Source: Aigarchaeota archaeon (GTDB taxonomy: Archaea; Thermoproteota; Nitrososphaeria_A; Caldarchaeales; Wolframiiraptoraceae). Taken from it: 31,338 nucleotides of DNA. A program made the translations under genes and the position numbers. This document shows, one piece after another, positions 1-7,792 of this stretch (positions are counted from its first letter, which is position 1; the number at the start of each line of letters is the position of its first letter). The notes under the pieces are model-generated. The model had not been told where the DNA came from. It ran no database searches and worked only from the letters and a program-made list of their open reading frames with translations. The stretch is from assembly GCA_025059415.1 (NCBI GenBank), contig JANXDQ010000006.1, forward strand, positions 1 through 31,338. The letters run 5' to 3'.

Positions 1-452
1 ACCTCGCCGGAGGCCATGGGCCCGATGACGAATTTGACGCCCCTGGCATGTAGGCTCATCAACTTCTCTAACGCCACCTCGGGCTTCGTCTCCGTGTCCT
101 CCACGTAGAGCCTCAGCCTCCACCCCGCCCCGATCCTTTCCAAGAACGAATTGACCTCGGCGACCGCCATCTCAACCGCGACTTTGTCATTTTCCCCAAA
201 TTGTCCAAGGGGGCCGCTCAGGGGCAGAAGCGCCCCGATCGGGACTTCTCCGGAGAGCCCCCTTGCCGCTGGGGCTTCTGTTACGGTCGTAGTCACGGTG
301 GTCGTCTTCGTCGTCGTAACCGTCACGGTCGTGGCCACGGGAGCCGGCGGAGGCGCCACGTATGGCGTAATCAGCGCTCCTACTCCGATGCCGATGATCA
401 GCATTACGACGGCTAGGATCACGGCTATAATCTTGCTAACGCCCCGCAACAT
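1..452 (-). CDS. ABC transporter substrate-binding protein, branched-chain amino acid type (N-terminal part)
   Basis: Partial gene; it starts at 452 and runs off the left edge, so only about 150 residues are visible. The product begins with a short basic stretch and one hydrophobic segment (about residues 8-30), then a Thr/Val/Pro-rich linker (about 32-65), then the start of a periplasmic-binding-protein fold carrying the signature PIGALLPLSGPLGQFGE. This is the usual archaeal layout: a membrane-anchored receptor on a probably glycosylated stalk, holding the ligand-binding domain outside the cell. The ligand is probably an amino acid or amide, judged from the family and the divergent LivH/LivM permease genes. 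The ATG has a good ribosome site (GAGGTGA, 8 bases upstream). The ATP-binding subunits are not seen and may lie beyond the left edge. Confidence 0.88.
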   Translation of the reverse strand, partial: MLRGVSKIIAVILAVVMLIIGIGVGALITPYVAPPPAPVATTVTVTTTKTTTVTTTVTEAPAARGLSGEVPIGALLPLSGPLGQFGENDKVAVEMAVAEVNSFLERIGAGWRLRLYVEDTETKPEVALEKLMSLHARGVKFVIGPMASGE

Positions 453-491
453 TTCCCCTTCACCTCTTTTTGCTAATTCGACTTCTCGAGA

Positions 492-499
492 CTTATAAG
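492..499 (-). promoter_or_regulatory. TATA-like box (CTTATAAG) for the substrate-binding protein
   Basis: A perfectly palindromic CTTATAAG lies about 40 bases before the start codon at 452. With archaeal spacing, transcription would begin near 468-472 and leave a short leader holding the GAGGTGA ribosome site. Assignment rests on sequence and spacing only. Confidence 0.4.
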
Positions 500-598
500 A
501 TTTTAATGCGCCAATGTTTCCAAGAGTCCGCTCCGCGTAGATGGATTGCGACATCGTTAAAAGCCCGTTTAATGCCGGTTAGGGGGGCGCGATAGGGC

Positions 599-1522
599 AT
601 GAGCATCCCGCTATTGAGGGACGCGATCGTGTTTGCGTCGATACTGACTATGCTGAGCACGGGCCTGACCCTGACATATATGACCACCAAGGTTCCTAAT
701 TTCGCGCACGGCAACTTCGCCGCAATAAACATCTACTTCACGCTCATCATAGCCAAGTTCCTCAACATTAACCCGTATGTGGGGGTTATAACGGGGTTCT
801 TTTTGGGCGGCGCGACCTCGCTACTGCTTTATCTTCTCATCCTGAAGCCGCTTCTGGATAGGGAGGCGAGCTACATCATACTCATGATAGCCACAATAGC
901 CTACGACATGATGTTGATATCGGTCATAAACATCATCGCTGATTACCTCAGCAGAGTTCATAAGATAACCTCGAGGCTCTTCCAGCTCAGGGAATGGGGT
1001 TACGGCATCGAGATATTCGGCCAGCCCTCTATCTTCATAGTCGCCCCCCTGCTGGCGGCACTTCTAGTCATATCGCTCTACCTCTTTCTGAATAAGACCA
1101 AGTTCGGCATAGCGATGCGGGCGGCGATAGATAACCCGTCGCTGGCCGAGGCCATTGGAATAAACGTGAACCTAACGTATGCCGTCTCCTGGTTCATATC
1201 CGGCGGGCTGGCCGGGATTGGAGGCGCGTTAGCTCCACTGCAGATGACCTGCAACACGGATACGGGTACAAGGCTCCTGATAAGCATCTTCGCGGCCAGC
1301 ATCGTTGGGGGCTTAACCAACATTTATGGAGCATTTCTGGGCGGCTTTCTGATAGGCTTGGCAGAAGTGCTTGGAACAGGTTATCTCGCGATAAACTTCG
1401 GTTCCTGGGTCGTCCCCTATCGGCCGATAATACCCCTGACCCTTATGGCACTAACCCTGCTCTTCGCGCCACGGGGATTAACGGGCATTAATTGGGCTAA
1501 ATTATTCAGGAGGGGGTCGTGA
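599..1522 (+). CDS. livH: LivH-type branched-chain amino acid ABC transporter permease
   Basis: Inner-membrane permease subunit of a high-affinity amino acid ABC importer. The 307 residues are almost all hydrophobic helices (about eight) with short loops, as usual for LivH. The conserved cytoplasmic segment contacting the ATPase is present (GIAMRAAIDNPSLAEAIGIN, about residues 171-190), followed by the glycine-rich membrane stretch typical of LivH/LivM. It overlaps the next permease gene by four bases, so the two are translationally coupled. It is divergent from the binding-protein gene. The chosen ATG lies about 7 bases after an AGGGGGGCG stretch. Substrate is inferred from family only; amide and urea importers share this fold. 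Confidence 0.9.
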   Translation: MSIPLLRDAIVFASILTMLSTGLTLTYMTTKVPNFAHGNFAAINIYFTLIIAKFLNINPYVGVITGFFLGGATSLLLYLLILKPLLDREASYIILMIATIAYDMMLISVINIIADYLSRVHKITSRLFQLREWGYGIEIFGQPSIFIVAPLLAALLVISLYLFLNKTKFGIAMRAAIDNPSLAEAIGINVNLTYAVSWFISGGLAGIGGALAPLQMTCNTDTGTRLLISIFAASIVGGLTNIYGAFLGGFLIGLAEVLGTGYLAINFGSWVVPYRPIIPLTLMALTLLFAPRGLTGINWAKLFRRGS

Positions 1523-2595
1523 TGGAATTATCCGTCATCTACATCTTCCTGACGAATCTGGCAATCCTGATCGGGCTATTCGCAATAATCTCCTTGAGCC
1601 TGAACCTTGAGTACGGCTATGCCGGGATACCGAATTTCGGCAAGCTCCTCGCGGTGGCTGGCGGCGCTTATTTCGTCGGGGCCCTCTCGGGAAGGGCATT
1701 GGCCATCGCTTACGGGCAGCCAGCGGGCCTCGGCTACATAGAGAGGAACATCGAGGTCGTCGGCTTCCTGAATGGCGTCCTCTCATCCTCCCCCCTCCAC
1801 TCCATAGTATTCCTGATAATGTCCATCGTTGGTGCGGCCTTCTTCGGCGGCCTGCTGGGCTACGTGTCATCGTACCCGGCGATAAGGCTTCGTGGAGACT
1901 ATCTCGCGATAACCCTGCTGGCAATGGGCGAGATCCTCTGGGTCATAGGGGATAACTGGCAGCCCCTCATCGGGGGCTCGATGGGCGTGCGGATACCGGA
2001 TCCATTCAGGTGGGTTGGAGGACAGTATAGGCCGCTGGCGATACTTTTAACGGTGCTGATCACGGCCGCGATCGTCTTCATCTACTTAGAGTATCTGGGG
2101 AGGGCTCCGCTCGGAAGAGTCTTGAAGGCCATAAGGGAAAATGAACTCTCTGCGGGTGTTCACGGGAAGGATGTTGTCAGGCTGAGGACGAAGACACTGA
2201 TCGTGGGATTCGCGATAGCGGCCATCAGCGGCGCGTTAAACTCTCTCTGGACCGTGAGCGTATCGCCGAAAGACTTTGAGAGGGTTAGGCATACCTTCAT
2301 GCCCTGGGTCATGGTCATGATCGGAGGCGCAGGAAACAACCTCGGGGCCGTAATCGGGGCCATGATCTTCGTGACCCTCAGGGAGCTAATAGTCTTCTAT
2401 AAGCACTTCTTCGAGGCCATCGTGCCCTTCGACGTCATCTGGCTCGAATACCTCTTCCTCGGACTCGCCCTCATAATCGTCCTCATGTATAGGCCCGAGG
2501 GTCTGCTCCCGGAAAAGCCCACGAAGACCCTCAGCGCCAAGAAACTCAAGGCAATAGCCTCAAGAGTAGAGCCGGCGAAGGAGAAGGCTACTTAG
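1519..2595 (+). CDS. livM: LivM-type branched-chain amino acid ABC transporter permease
   Basis: Second permease subunit, 358 residues, about nine to ten hydrophobic segments. It carries the LivM hallmarks: an early LSLNLEYGYAGIPNFGK segment, then PAIRLRGDYLAITLLAMGEI (about residues 119-138), and a coupling loop GRVLKAIRENELSAGVHGKD. The C-terminal tail after the last helix is basic and hydrophilic (about residues 325-358). Start: GTG at 1519 is followed at once by an in-frame ATG at 1522; the strong AGGAGGGGG site at 1508-1516 fits the ATG best, so the true start may be 1522. The gene overlaps the livH stop. No livG or livF ATPase follows; the next gene is unrelated. Confidence 0.9.
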   Translation: MMELSVIYIFLTNLAILIGLFAIISLSLNLEYGYAGIPNFGKLLAVAGGAYFVGALSGRALAIAYGQPAGLGYIERNIEVVGFLNGVLSSSPLHSIVFLIMSIVGAAFFGGLLGYVSSYPAIRLRGDYLAITLLAMGEILWVIGDNWQPLIGGSMGVRIPDPFRWVGGQYRPLAILLTVLITAAIVFIYLEYLGRAPLGRVLKAIRENELSAGVHGKDVVRLRTKTLIVGFAIAAISGALNSLWTVSVSPKDFERVRHTFMPWVMVMIGGAGNNLGAVIGAMIFVTLRELIVFYKHFFEAIVPFDVIWLEYLFLGLALIIVLMYRPEGLLPEKPTKTLSAKKLKAIASRVEPAKEKAT

Positions 2596-2625
2596 CTGAG
2601 ACCGGACTTAACGCTTAAGTAAGGG

Positions 2626-4098
2626 GTGGATGTTTCTGAAAATACCGTGAATGAGGGTCTAGCAAAAAGTGGGAACGAGCCCTTTTCTAGGACTCACATA
2701 CCCGGACTTGACGAGGTCATCCCGGGATTTCCAAGAGGGGGGCTCGTCTTGGTCTCAGGCCTCCCCGGATCTGGTAAAACAATCTTTGGGATGAGTTACA
2801 TTTACTATGGTGCTGTTGAGGCCGATGAGCCGGGCGTATACGTTTCAGCATACGAGGGCCGAAATAGGTTTCTCCAGCTTTCAAAGCGTCTTGGAATGGA
2901 CTTTGAAAATCTTATGGAAAACGGGTTGGTGGAGCACATATGGATGCCCGTGGTAAAAGAGTTTGGAGTCACATCTACAGCAAATATGATACTTGAACAA
3001 GTCGAGATGATGAAGGCCAAGAGACTGGTGATAGATTCCTTCACCGCTATAAAGGAATCCTTCAAGGAGCCGAATGAAGCAAGAATATTCCTGCAATCAC
3101 TGCTCTCAAAAGTTCTCGAAGAACTACAATGCACAACTTTATTGATTAAGGAAGGAGAGTCGCTGCCCGGAGGCATAGACTTCGAAGAATATGTCGCGGA
3201 CGTTGTTATTTTTCTGAAGAGAGGCTACTTTGAGGACAAAGTGATTCGCATCCTTGAAATCACGAAGCTTAGAGGCGCAAACATTCCATATCCCAGGAGC
3301 GTCTACACAATAAAGAAGGGAATTAAATTGTTAAGCTCGATAAGGCTCCCTAAGACGCGGGAATCCGTCCCTAAAACGTTGGAATCCTGGCCGCCTGATC
3401 CACCTGGCATGTATACGACGGGAATAACAGATTTCGATCACGTGATTGGAGGCTACCCAAAGGGATCAACTATACTAATCGAGATAGATCCAAAATGTAC
3501 CTTCATGGAGTATAGTTTGCTGGTCGCCCCGACCGTGGCTAGTTTCATCCTCAGGGGAGGACATTACGTAGTAATTCCCAGCGGGGGAGTCGGTCCAGAC
3601 CTCTTGGAAGAACTATATGTCGTGCATTATGGAGTATCCCGAGAGGTATTCCGAGAACGGGTACATATTTTCTATGAAAAAGGGGCTTTCATCAATAAGA
3701 AACCAAATGTTATAGAGTTTAATCCGAAGCCCATCGAAGATGCGAGGAGAAGGTTCATAGAATTCGGGTTGAAACTGGTTAAAGAGTCCGGGGGACGCGT
3801 GATAACGGTAATCGGAGTTGATAGGGTCGTCCGCCTGGCTAAGGAGGAGGCGATACATCAACTGGCCTTGGCGCAGGATCCCGTAGGGGCCTATCGCGGC
3901 CTCATGATCTGGCTCCTGAAACCGACAGAACCATGGCTCGTAGAGAGGCTCGCGCCATTGGCCGATGTTTATATAAAAATCACTAGGAAACATGGGTGTA
4001 TACTTGTATATGGGGTGAAGCCTAGGACGCCCCTCTACGGCATTCAACTCGACCCGGAGAAGGCGCTCCCAATACCCGAGCTCATACCAATAGTCTAA
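2626..4098 (+). CDS. KaiC-like RecA-superfamily ATPase with degenerate second domain
   Basis: A two-domain KaiC-family protein of 490 residues, probably a signalling or regulatory ATPase; no specific role can be assigned. Domain 1 (about 20-240) looks active: Walker A GLPGSGKT at 45-52, a Glu at 77 where KaiC has its catalytic Glu pair (here only one Glu, followed by Gly), and a Walker B strand RLVIDS ending at Asp137. Domain 2 (about 262-480) opens with the same family pattern (TGITDFDHVIGGYPKGS) but the P-loop is replaced by IEIDPKCTFME, so it should not bind ATP in the normal way. Start is GTG at 2626 with AAGG just upstream. It follows livM by 30 bases on the same strand. The base composition looks more A/T-rich than the liv genes. 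Confidence 0.85.
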   Translation: MDVSENTVNEGLAKSGNEPFSRTHIPGLDEVIPGFPRGGLVLVSGLPGSGKTIFGMSYIYYGAVEADEPGVYVSAYEGRNRFLQLSKRLGMDFENLMENGLVEHIWMPVVKEFGVTSTANMILEQVEMMKAKRLVIDSFTAIKESFKEPNEARIFLQSLLSKVLEELQCTTLLIKEGESLPGGIDFEEYVADVVIFLKRGYFEDKVIRILEITKLRGANIPYPRSVYTIKKGIKLLSSIRLPKTRESVPKTLESWPPDPPGMYTTGITDFDHVIGGYPKGSTILIEIDPKCTFMEYSLLVAPTVASFILRGGHYVVIPSGGVGPDLLEELYVVHYGVSREVFRERVHIFYEKGAFINKKPNVIEFNPKPIEDARRRFIEFGLKLVKESGGRVITVIGVDRVVRLAKEEAIHQLALAQDPVGAYRGLMIWLLKPTEPWLVERLAPLADVYIKITRKHGCILVYGVKPRTPLYGIQLDPEKALPIPELIPIV

Positions 4099-4222
4099 GT
4101 GATGGATCTGTTTCTCCGCTTAGATCCAGTTTTCAAGCGAACCCATTGCCACCCTCATCGATTGGTAACGGAATTTTTGCGGGGAGCCGATCGCGGTCCA
4201 GCATGAAGAGCACTTGACACAG

Positions 4223-5521
4223 TTATTGGAAGAGGTCTGCCACAGCCTTCTCGAATTCATTGACAACTATGTCGAGGTCCACCGTCTGCAGCTTCCCATT
4301 CCTCACTATTATCTTGCCATCTACTATAACGTCTCTTACATCTGATCCCGATGAGCAATAGGTGATGGCGGTATACGGATCCCTGAGCGGTAGGTAACGT
4401 GCCTTCCTCGTATCCAAGACTACGATGTCGGCCCTCTTTCCCAGCTCGATGCTCCCGATCAGGTGGTCTAGGTTCAATGCCTCGGCCCCGCCCCTACTCA
4501 TCATCCTAACCGCCCTCTCGGCTGGCAAGCTGCTTGGATCCATGTATCTCAGCTTCTGGAGTAATGATGCTATTTTCACGTCTTGAAGTAAGTCGAGTGT
4601 GTTATTGCTCCCGGGACCATCCGTTCCCAAGCCCACCCTGATCCCAAGCTTCATCATCTCATCGACCCTGGCGGCGCCTGACGCGAGCTTCATGTTAGAA
4701 ACCGGGTTATAGGCGATCGCAACATCCCACCTCTTCAGGATATTCAGGTCATCATCGTTAAGGTAGATTGCATGCGCGATTAGGACGTCTTTTTTCAAGA
4801 AGCCTATCTCGTCTAGGGCTTTAATCGGCGTTTTCCCATGCTTCCGGACGAACTCATCGACCGGCGGCTTGACCTCCGCGAGGTGTATATGTATCCCGAC
4901 CCCGAGCCTATCCGCCTCCTCTCTAATCCTGCTCAGAAATTCTAGGCTGCAGGAATACTCGGCGTGGGGGCCGAGGGCGGCCCAGATCATCCCCTTCCAC
5001 CCGTGATATTCCTCGGCGAACCTAACACCCTTCTTTAACACCTCTTCGCTCGTCTTGTCGCTGAAAAGCTCGACCAACCCCTCCGAGAGGACTCCGCGGA
5101 TGCCGACCTCGACCGCAGCCTTAGCGACCTCATCCATGAAGAAATACATGTCATTAAAGCAGGTTACTCCGGCTAAGGCCATCTCGGCGGCGGCAAGCAT
5201 CGCCCCGGCCCTGACGTGCTCGGGTTTAAGCATCGCCTCAACGGGCCAGACGTATTCCTTCAACCATTTCTCGAGGGGCTGGTCTTCGAAAGCATTTCTG
5301 AAAAGTGTCATGGGGGAATGAGTGTGACAGTTAACAAGCCCTGGCATGACAACGCATCCTCTCGCATCGATCTCTTCCTCCCCCATAATCTCCTCCTTGC
5401 CGACATACTTAATCTCGCCCTCGCTTATCCCTATGCTCCCGGGATTCAAAGCCCTCATCTCTTGATCCATCGTTAAGACTACTCCATTCTTAACCGCGAT
5501 CTCGAATCTCTTCATACCCAT
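4223..5521 (-). CDS. mtaD: 5-methylthioadenosine / S-adenosylhomocysteine (5'-deoxyadenosine) deaminase
   Basis: Zinc amidohydrolase of 432 residues that deaminates adenosine-type by-products of SAM (MTA, SAH, 5'-deoxyadenosine) to the inosine forms. The metal site is complete by family comparison: His66 and His68 (GLVNCHTHS), His213 with Glu216 (IHIHLAEV), His250 (LIAHAIYL) and Asp301 (GLGTDGPGSNN). The N-terminal and C-terminal beta-sandwich parts are present, so the gene is full length. The ATG at 5521 is followed by a second in-frame ATG at 5515; an A/T-rich TATA-like stretch about 20-30 bases upstream suggests a leaderless message. Which of the three substrates is preferred cannot be told from sequence. 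The phosphorylase at 7068-7784 may act on its product. Confidence 0.88.
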   Translation of the reverse strand: MGMKRFEIAVKNGVVLTMDQEMRALNPGSIGISEGEIKYVGKEEIMGEEEIDARGCVVMPGLVNCHTHSPMTLFRNAFEDQPLEKWLKEYVWPVEAMLKPEHVRAGAMLAAAEMALAGVTCFNDMYFFMDEVAKAAVEVGIRGVLSEGLVELFSDKTSEEVLKKGVRFAEEYHGWKGMIWAALGPHAEYSCSLEFLSRIREEADRLGVGIHIHLAEVKPPVDEFVRKHGKTPIKALDEIGFLKKDVLIAHAIYLNDDDLNILKRWDVAIAYNPVSNMKLASGAARVDEMMKLGIRVGLGTDGPGSNNTLDLLQDVKIASLLQKLRYMDPSSLPAERAVRMMSRGGAEALNLDHLIGSIELGKRADIVVLDTRKARYLPLRDPYTAITYCSSGSDVRDVIVDGKIIVRNGKLQTVDLDIVVNEFEKAVADLFQ

Positions 5522-5706
5522 AAGACCCCATTAATCATAAAATAAAATTTTACGAATGGGGTTAAACCGGATAATTGGTCAGACTGCCCGTCGCGTATCA
5601 TGGATCAACTTGGACGTTGCTCATCATCCCGGTAAGACCCATGGGAGAAGGAGTTATTAAATCGTGCCTCTCCCTAAGTCTTACTCGTGATCGGAGGTGG
5701 ATCGGT

Positions 5707-5832
5707 GTGCCGGTCTCGATATTCATTAGCTGTGGATGCGGGTTTAAGACCACGAGCCTAGAAGAGGCGGAGGCACATGCTAAGGAGAAGAAACACATTT
5801 TACGCATCCAGGGAACTGTGACGCCCTCTTAA
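5707..5832 (+). CDS. Tiny C2H2-like zinc-binding protein
   Basis: A 41-residue protein starting at GTG 5707, chosen because GGAGGTGG lies 6 bases upstream and all recognisable content is downstream of it; the same frame is open from 5575. It has ISCGCGFKT near the N-terminus and AEAHAKEKKH after it, giving Cys-x-Cys, then two His five residues apart, a C2H2-like metal site. Small proteins with this CG(C/W)-Glu/Ala-rich-helix-H-H arrangement are frequent in Thermoproteota and their function is not known to me. It sits 36 bases before the glycosylase gene on the same strand, so the two may be cotranscribed. A TATA-like TTATTAAA lies near 5653-5660. Confidence 0.6.
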   Translation: MPVSIFISCGCGFKTTSLEEAEAHAKEKKHILRIQGTVTPS

Positions 5833-5868
5833 GGCCGCATCGCATCCCTATTTTTAGGTGGAGCTTAA

Positions 5869-6504
5869 TTGGGTTTCCGGGAACTCGTCGAAGACCTGAA
5901 AGCCCTCAAATCAAATGAGGAAATTAGGAGAATGGTTGAGGATAGGTTATCCTCTTTTAAGGAGGTTGGCCGTGGATCCCCCGGAGGACTCTTCAAGGAA
6001 TTAGCCTTCTGCATCTTGGCGGCGAATTTCACGGCGTCCGGAAGTATGAAGATAATCGATGCGCTTGGAGATCGTTTATTGAAGCTCGACGTCGGTTCGC
6101 TGGAACGGGAGCTTAGGAGACTTGGCCACCGCTACCCCCATGCGAGAGCCGAGTACATCGTGAGCGCTAGGAATATGCTCGGAGAGGTAGTCAGGGTGCT
6201 GAGGGCGGGCGGCGGCAGTCGCAGAATCCGGGAATGGCTCGTGAAGAACGTCAAGGGGCTGGGATACAAGGAGGCCAGCCACTTCCTGAGAAATATCGGA
6301 TACGACGACGTCGCGATAATCGACTTCCACATCATCAGGCTACTGCATAGATATGGGTTAATCCCGGAGGTCAAGCGCCTTGGGAAGAAGCGTTACCTGG
6401 AGATCGAGAAACTCCTAAGCGAGGTCGCGAGCCAGGTCGGTATGACGATGGCCGAGCTCGACCTCTATCTCTGGTACATGGACTCCGGAAAAATCCTGAA
6501 ATAA
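5869..6504 (+). CDS. ogg: N-glycosylase/DNA lyase, archaeal 8-oxoguanine glycosylase (Ogg2 type)
   Basis: Base-excision repair enzyme that removes 8-oxoguanine and nicks the resulting abasic site. The 211 residues match the short archaeal Ogg family. The helix-hairpin-helix and catalytic region is at about 125-156: VKGLGYKEASHFLRNIG with Lys134 as the expected Schiff-base lysine, followed by Asp152 in AIIDFH as the activating acid. The C-terminus ends in MDSGKILK; a terminal Lys is a known feature of this family and contacts the damaged base. Start is TTG at 5869 with AGGTGGA 6 bases upstream. It converges with the O6-alkylguanine transferase gene, pairing two guanine-damage repair genes. Confidence 0.9.
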   Translation: MGFRELVEDLKALKSNEEIRRMVEDRLSSFKEVGRGSPGGLFKELAFCILAANFTASGSMKIIDALGDRLLKLDVGSLERELRRLGHRYPHARAEYIVSARNMLGEVVRVLRAGGGSRRIREWLVKNVKGLGYKEASHFLRNIGYDDVAIIDFHIIRLLHRYGLIPEVKRLGKKRYLEIEKLLSEVASQVGMTMAELDLYLWYMDSGKILK

Positions 6505-6508
6505 ATTT

Positions 6509-6523
6509 CTTGAATTTTTCAAG
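6509..6523. terminator. Hairpin between convergent ogg and ogt genes
   Basis: CTTGAA-TTT-TTCAAG forms a perfect 6-bp stem with a 3-base loop, directly after the ogg stop and reaching into the last codons of the convergent gene. Surrounding bases are T-rich on one side and A-rich on the other. It could end transcription from both directions or simply be a short chance palindrome. Confidence 0.35.
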
Positions 6524-7013
6524 GAATCGCTCCCTCAAGTTGTAGGAGGTACTCCCTTACCCTCTTCCCAAATCCCGAGCCCGCCACATCACCATCACTT
6601 CGAACAACCCTATGACATGGAATGATGAGCGCTATCGGATTTCTCTTCACCGCGTTAGCGACCGCCCTCGCCGCCCCAGCTCTCCCAATACTTTCAGCCA
6701 CCCAACCATAACTTCTAGTCTCGCCATAAGGTATTTCCCTCACCTTCTCCCAAACCCTTATCTGAAAATTCGTCCCCGTTAAATGTATTGGATGATTAAA
6801 TGAGATTTGTTCTCCCGAGAAATATCGTTCCAGGTCCCTGAGGAAGCCCGAGAATACACCTTCATCCATCTCCACTTCCTTGAAGAGTTGTTCCATTTCC
6901 CGCACGAATTCCTCCTCGGATTCATAGAAACCAACGCGGACTATTCTCTTGCCATCGCCCGCGAACCCGACCACGAAGAAATCCACCGAGTAGAGGGCAC
7001 AATATACGGTCAA
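6519..7013 (-). CDS. ogt: Methylated-DNA--protein-cysteine methyltransferase (O6-alkylguanine-DNA alkyltransferase)
   Basis: Suicide repair protein that moves the alkyl group from O6-alkylguanine to its own cysteine. 164 residues, near the family norm. The active site is clear: NPIALIIPCHRVV with Cys133, and the following V/G-rich loop and GFGKRVREYLLQLEG end as expected. The DNA-binding helix region (EIPYGETRSYGWVAESIG, then RAVANAVKRNP) is intact; the arginine finger is expected in the second of these. The N-terminal domain is short and poorly conserved as usual. Start is TTG at 7013, with no clear ribosome site; an A/T-rich palindrome about 20-30 bases upstream suggests leaderless transcription. 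Confidence 0.92.
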   Translation of the reverse strand: MTVYCALYSVDFFVVGFAGDGKRIVRVGFYESEEEFVREMEQLFKEVEMDEGVFSGFLRDLERYFSGEQISFNHPIHLTGTNFQIRVWEKVREIPYGETRSYGWVAESIGRAGAARAVANAVKRNPIALIIPCHRVVRSDGDVAGSGFGKRVREYLLQLEGAIP

Positions 7014-7033
7014 AGTTCCCTAATTCTCCGAGA

Positions 7034-7043
7034 ATATTAATAT
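7034..7043. promoter_or_regulatory. Shared TATA-like palindrome ATATTAATAT between ogt and the phosphorylase
   Basis: The 10-base palindrome ATATTAATAT lies 21 bases from the ogt start at 7013 and 25 bases from the phosphorylase start at 7068. This is about the archaeal TATA-to-start distance on both sides, so it may serve both divergent genes. Confidence 0.4.
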
Positions 7044-7067
7044 GGATAAAAACCTGTATCTTTAGAC

Positions 7068-7784
7068 ATGGGTGGGCCGTACCACATTTTGGCAAAGCCC
7101 GGAGACATAGCTGAGAGAGTTATAGCCGTTGGGGATCCTGCCAGGGTCGACCAGGTCTCAAGCCTCCTCGAGGATCCAAGACCCGTAAACGTGCATAGGG
7201 GATTCCCAGTTTATACTGGAATATACGGTGACGTCCGGGTCTCGGTTGCCTGCCACGGCATCGGAGGGCCGTCGTCCGCCATAGCCTTCGAGGAGCTGCG
7301 GATGCTGGGGGCAAAGACGATTGTTAGGCTTGGGACGGCGGGCGGCTTGCTCCCGGAGATGGAGACCGGCGAAATAGTGATACCGGATGCCGCGGCCTGT
7401 TCTTCAAGTTACGGTGTGCTGGCGACTTATGCGCCAGGAGTACATCTGCCATTGGCGCCAAACTACGAGGTGATTGAGATGATAGTGCAGGAGGCCAGGA
7501 ATCGTGGACTAAAATTCAGGATGGGCGCGGTTGTCTCCAATGATGCCTTCTATGCCGAGAGCAAGGAGTTCGCGGAGGAATGGAGGAAGAGGGGCGTCAT
7601 AGCGATCGAGATGGAGTGCGCGGCGCTCTTCGGAGTGGCCAGGATCAGGGGATTCAAGGCTGGAGCCGTTTTGATATTGAGTAACAACGTTGTCCGCGAG
7701 ACGCCGATCTTGACTGCCGAGAAACTCCAAGAAAGTGTTGAGAAGGCGGCGAGGATAATCTTGGAGGCCTTCAATAAGCTGTAG
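7068..7784 (+). CDS. Purine nucleoside / methylthio-nucleoside phosphorylase (hexameric PNP-UDP family) with Asp-to-Asn change
   Basis: Phosphorolytic enzyme of 238 residues, similar along its length to the hexameric Sulfolobus 5'-methylthioadenosine phosphorylase as I recall it. Visible family motifs are the phosphate-binding VGDPAR (21-26), Arg44 in the NVHRGFPVYTG segment, RLGTAGGL (87-94), AVVSNDAFYAE (154-164) and the ribose-binding EMECAAL (181-187). The residue that normally follows, Asp in S-D-N/H, is Asn206 here (LILSNNVV). That Asp donates a proton to the purine in this family, so substrate choice or rate may differ, perhaps towards 6-oxopurine nucleosides. Start ATG at 7068; likely leaderless from the 7034-7043 element. 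It converges with valS. Confidence 0.85.
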   Translation: MGGPYHILAKPGDIAERVIAVGDPARVDQVSSLLEDPRPVNVHRGFPVYTGIYGDVRVSVACHGIGGPSSAIAFEELRMLGAKTIVRLGTAGGLLPEMETGEIVIPDAAACSSSYGVLATYAPGVHLPLAPNYEVIEMIVQEARNRGLKFRMGAVVSNDAFYAESKEFAEEWRKRGVIAIEMECAALFGVARIRGFKAGAVLILSNNVVRETPILTAEKLQESVEKAARIILEAFNKL

Positions 7785-7792
7785 GCCGCGAA

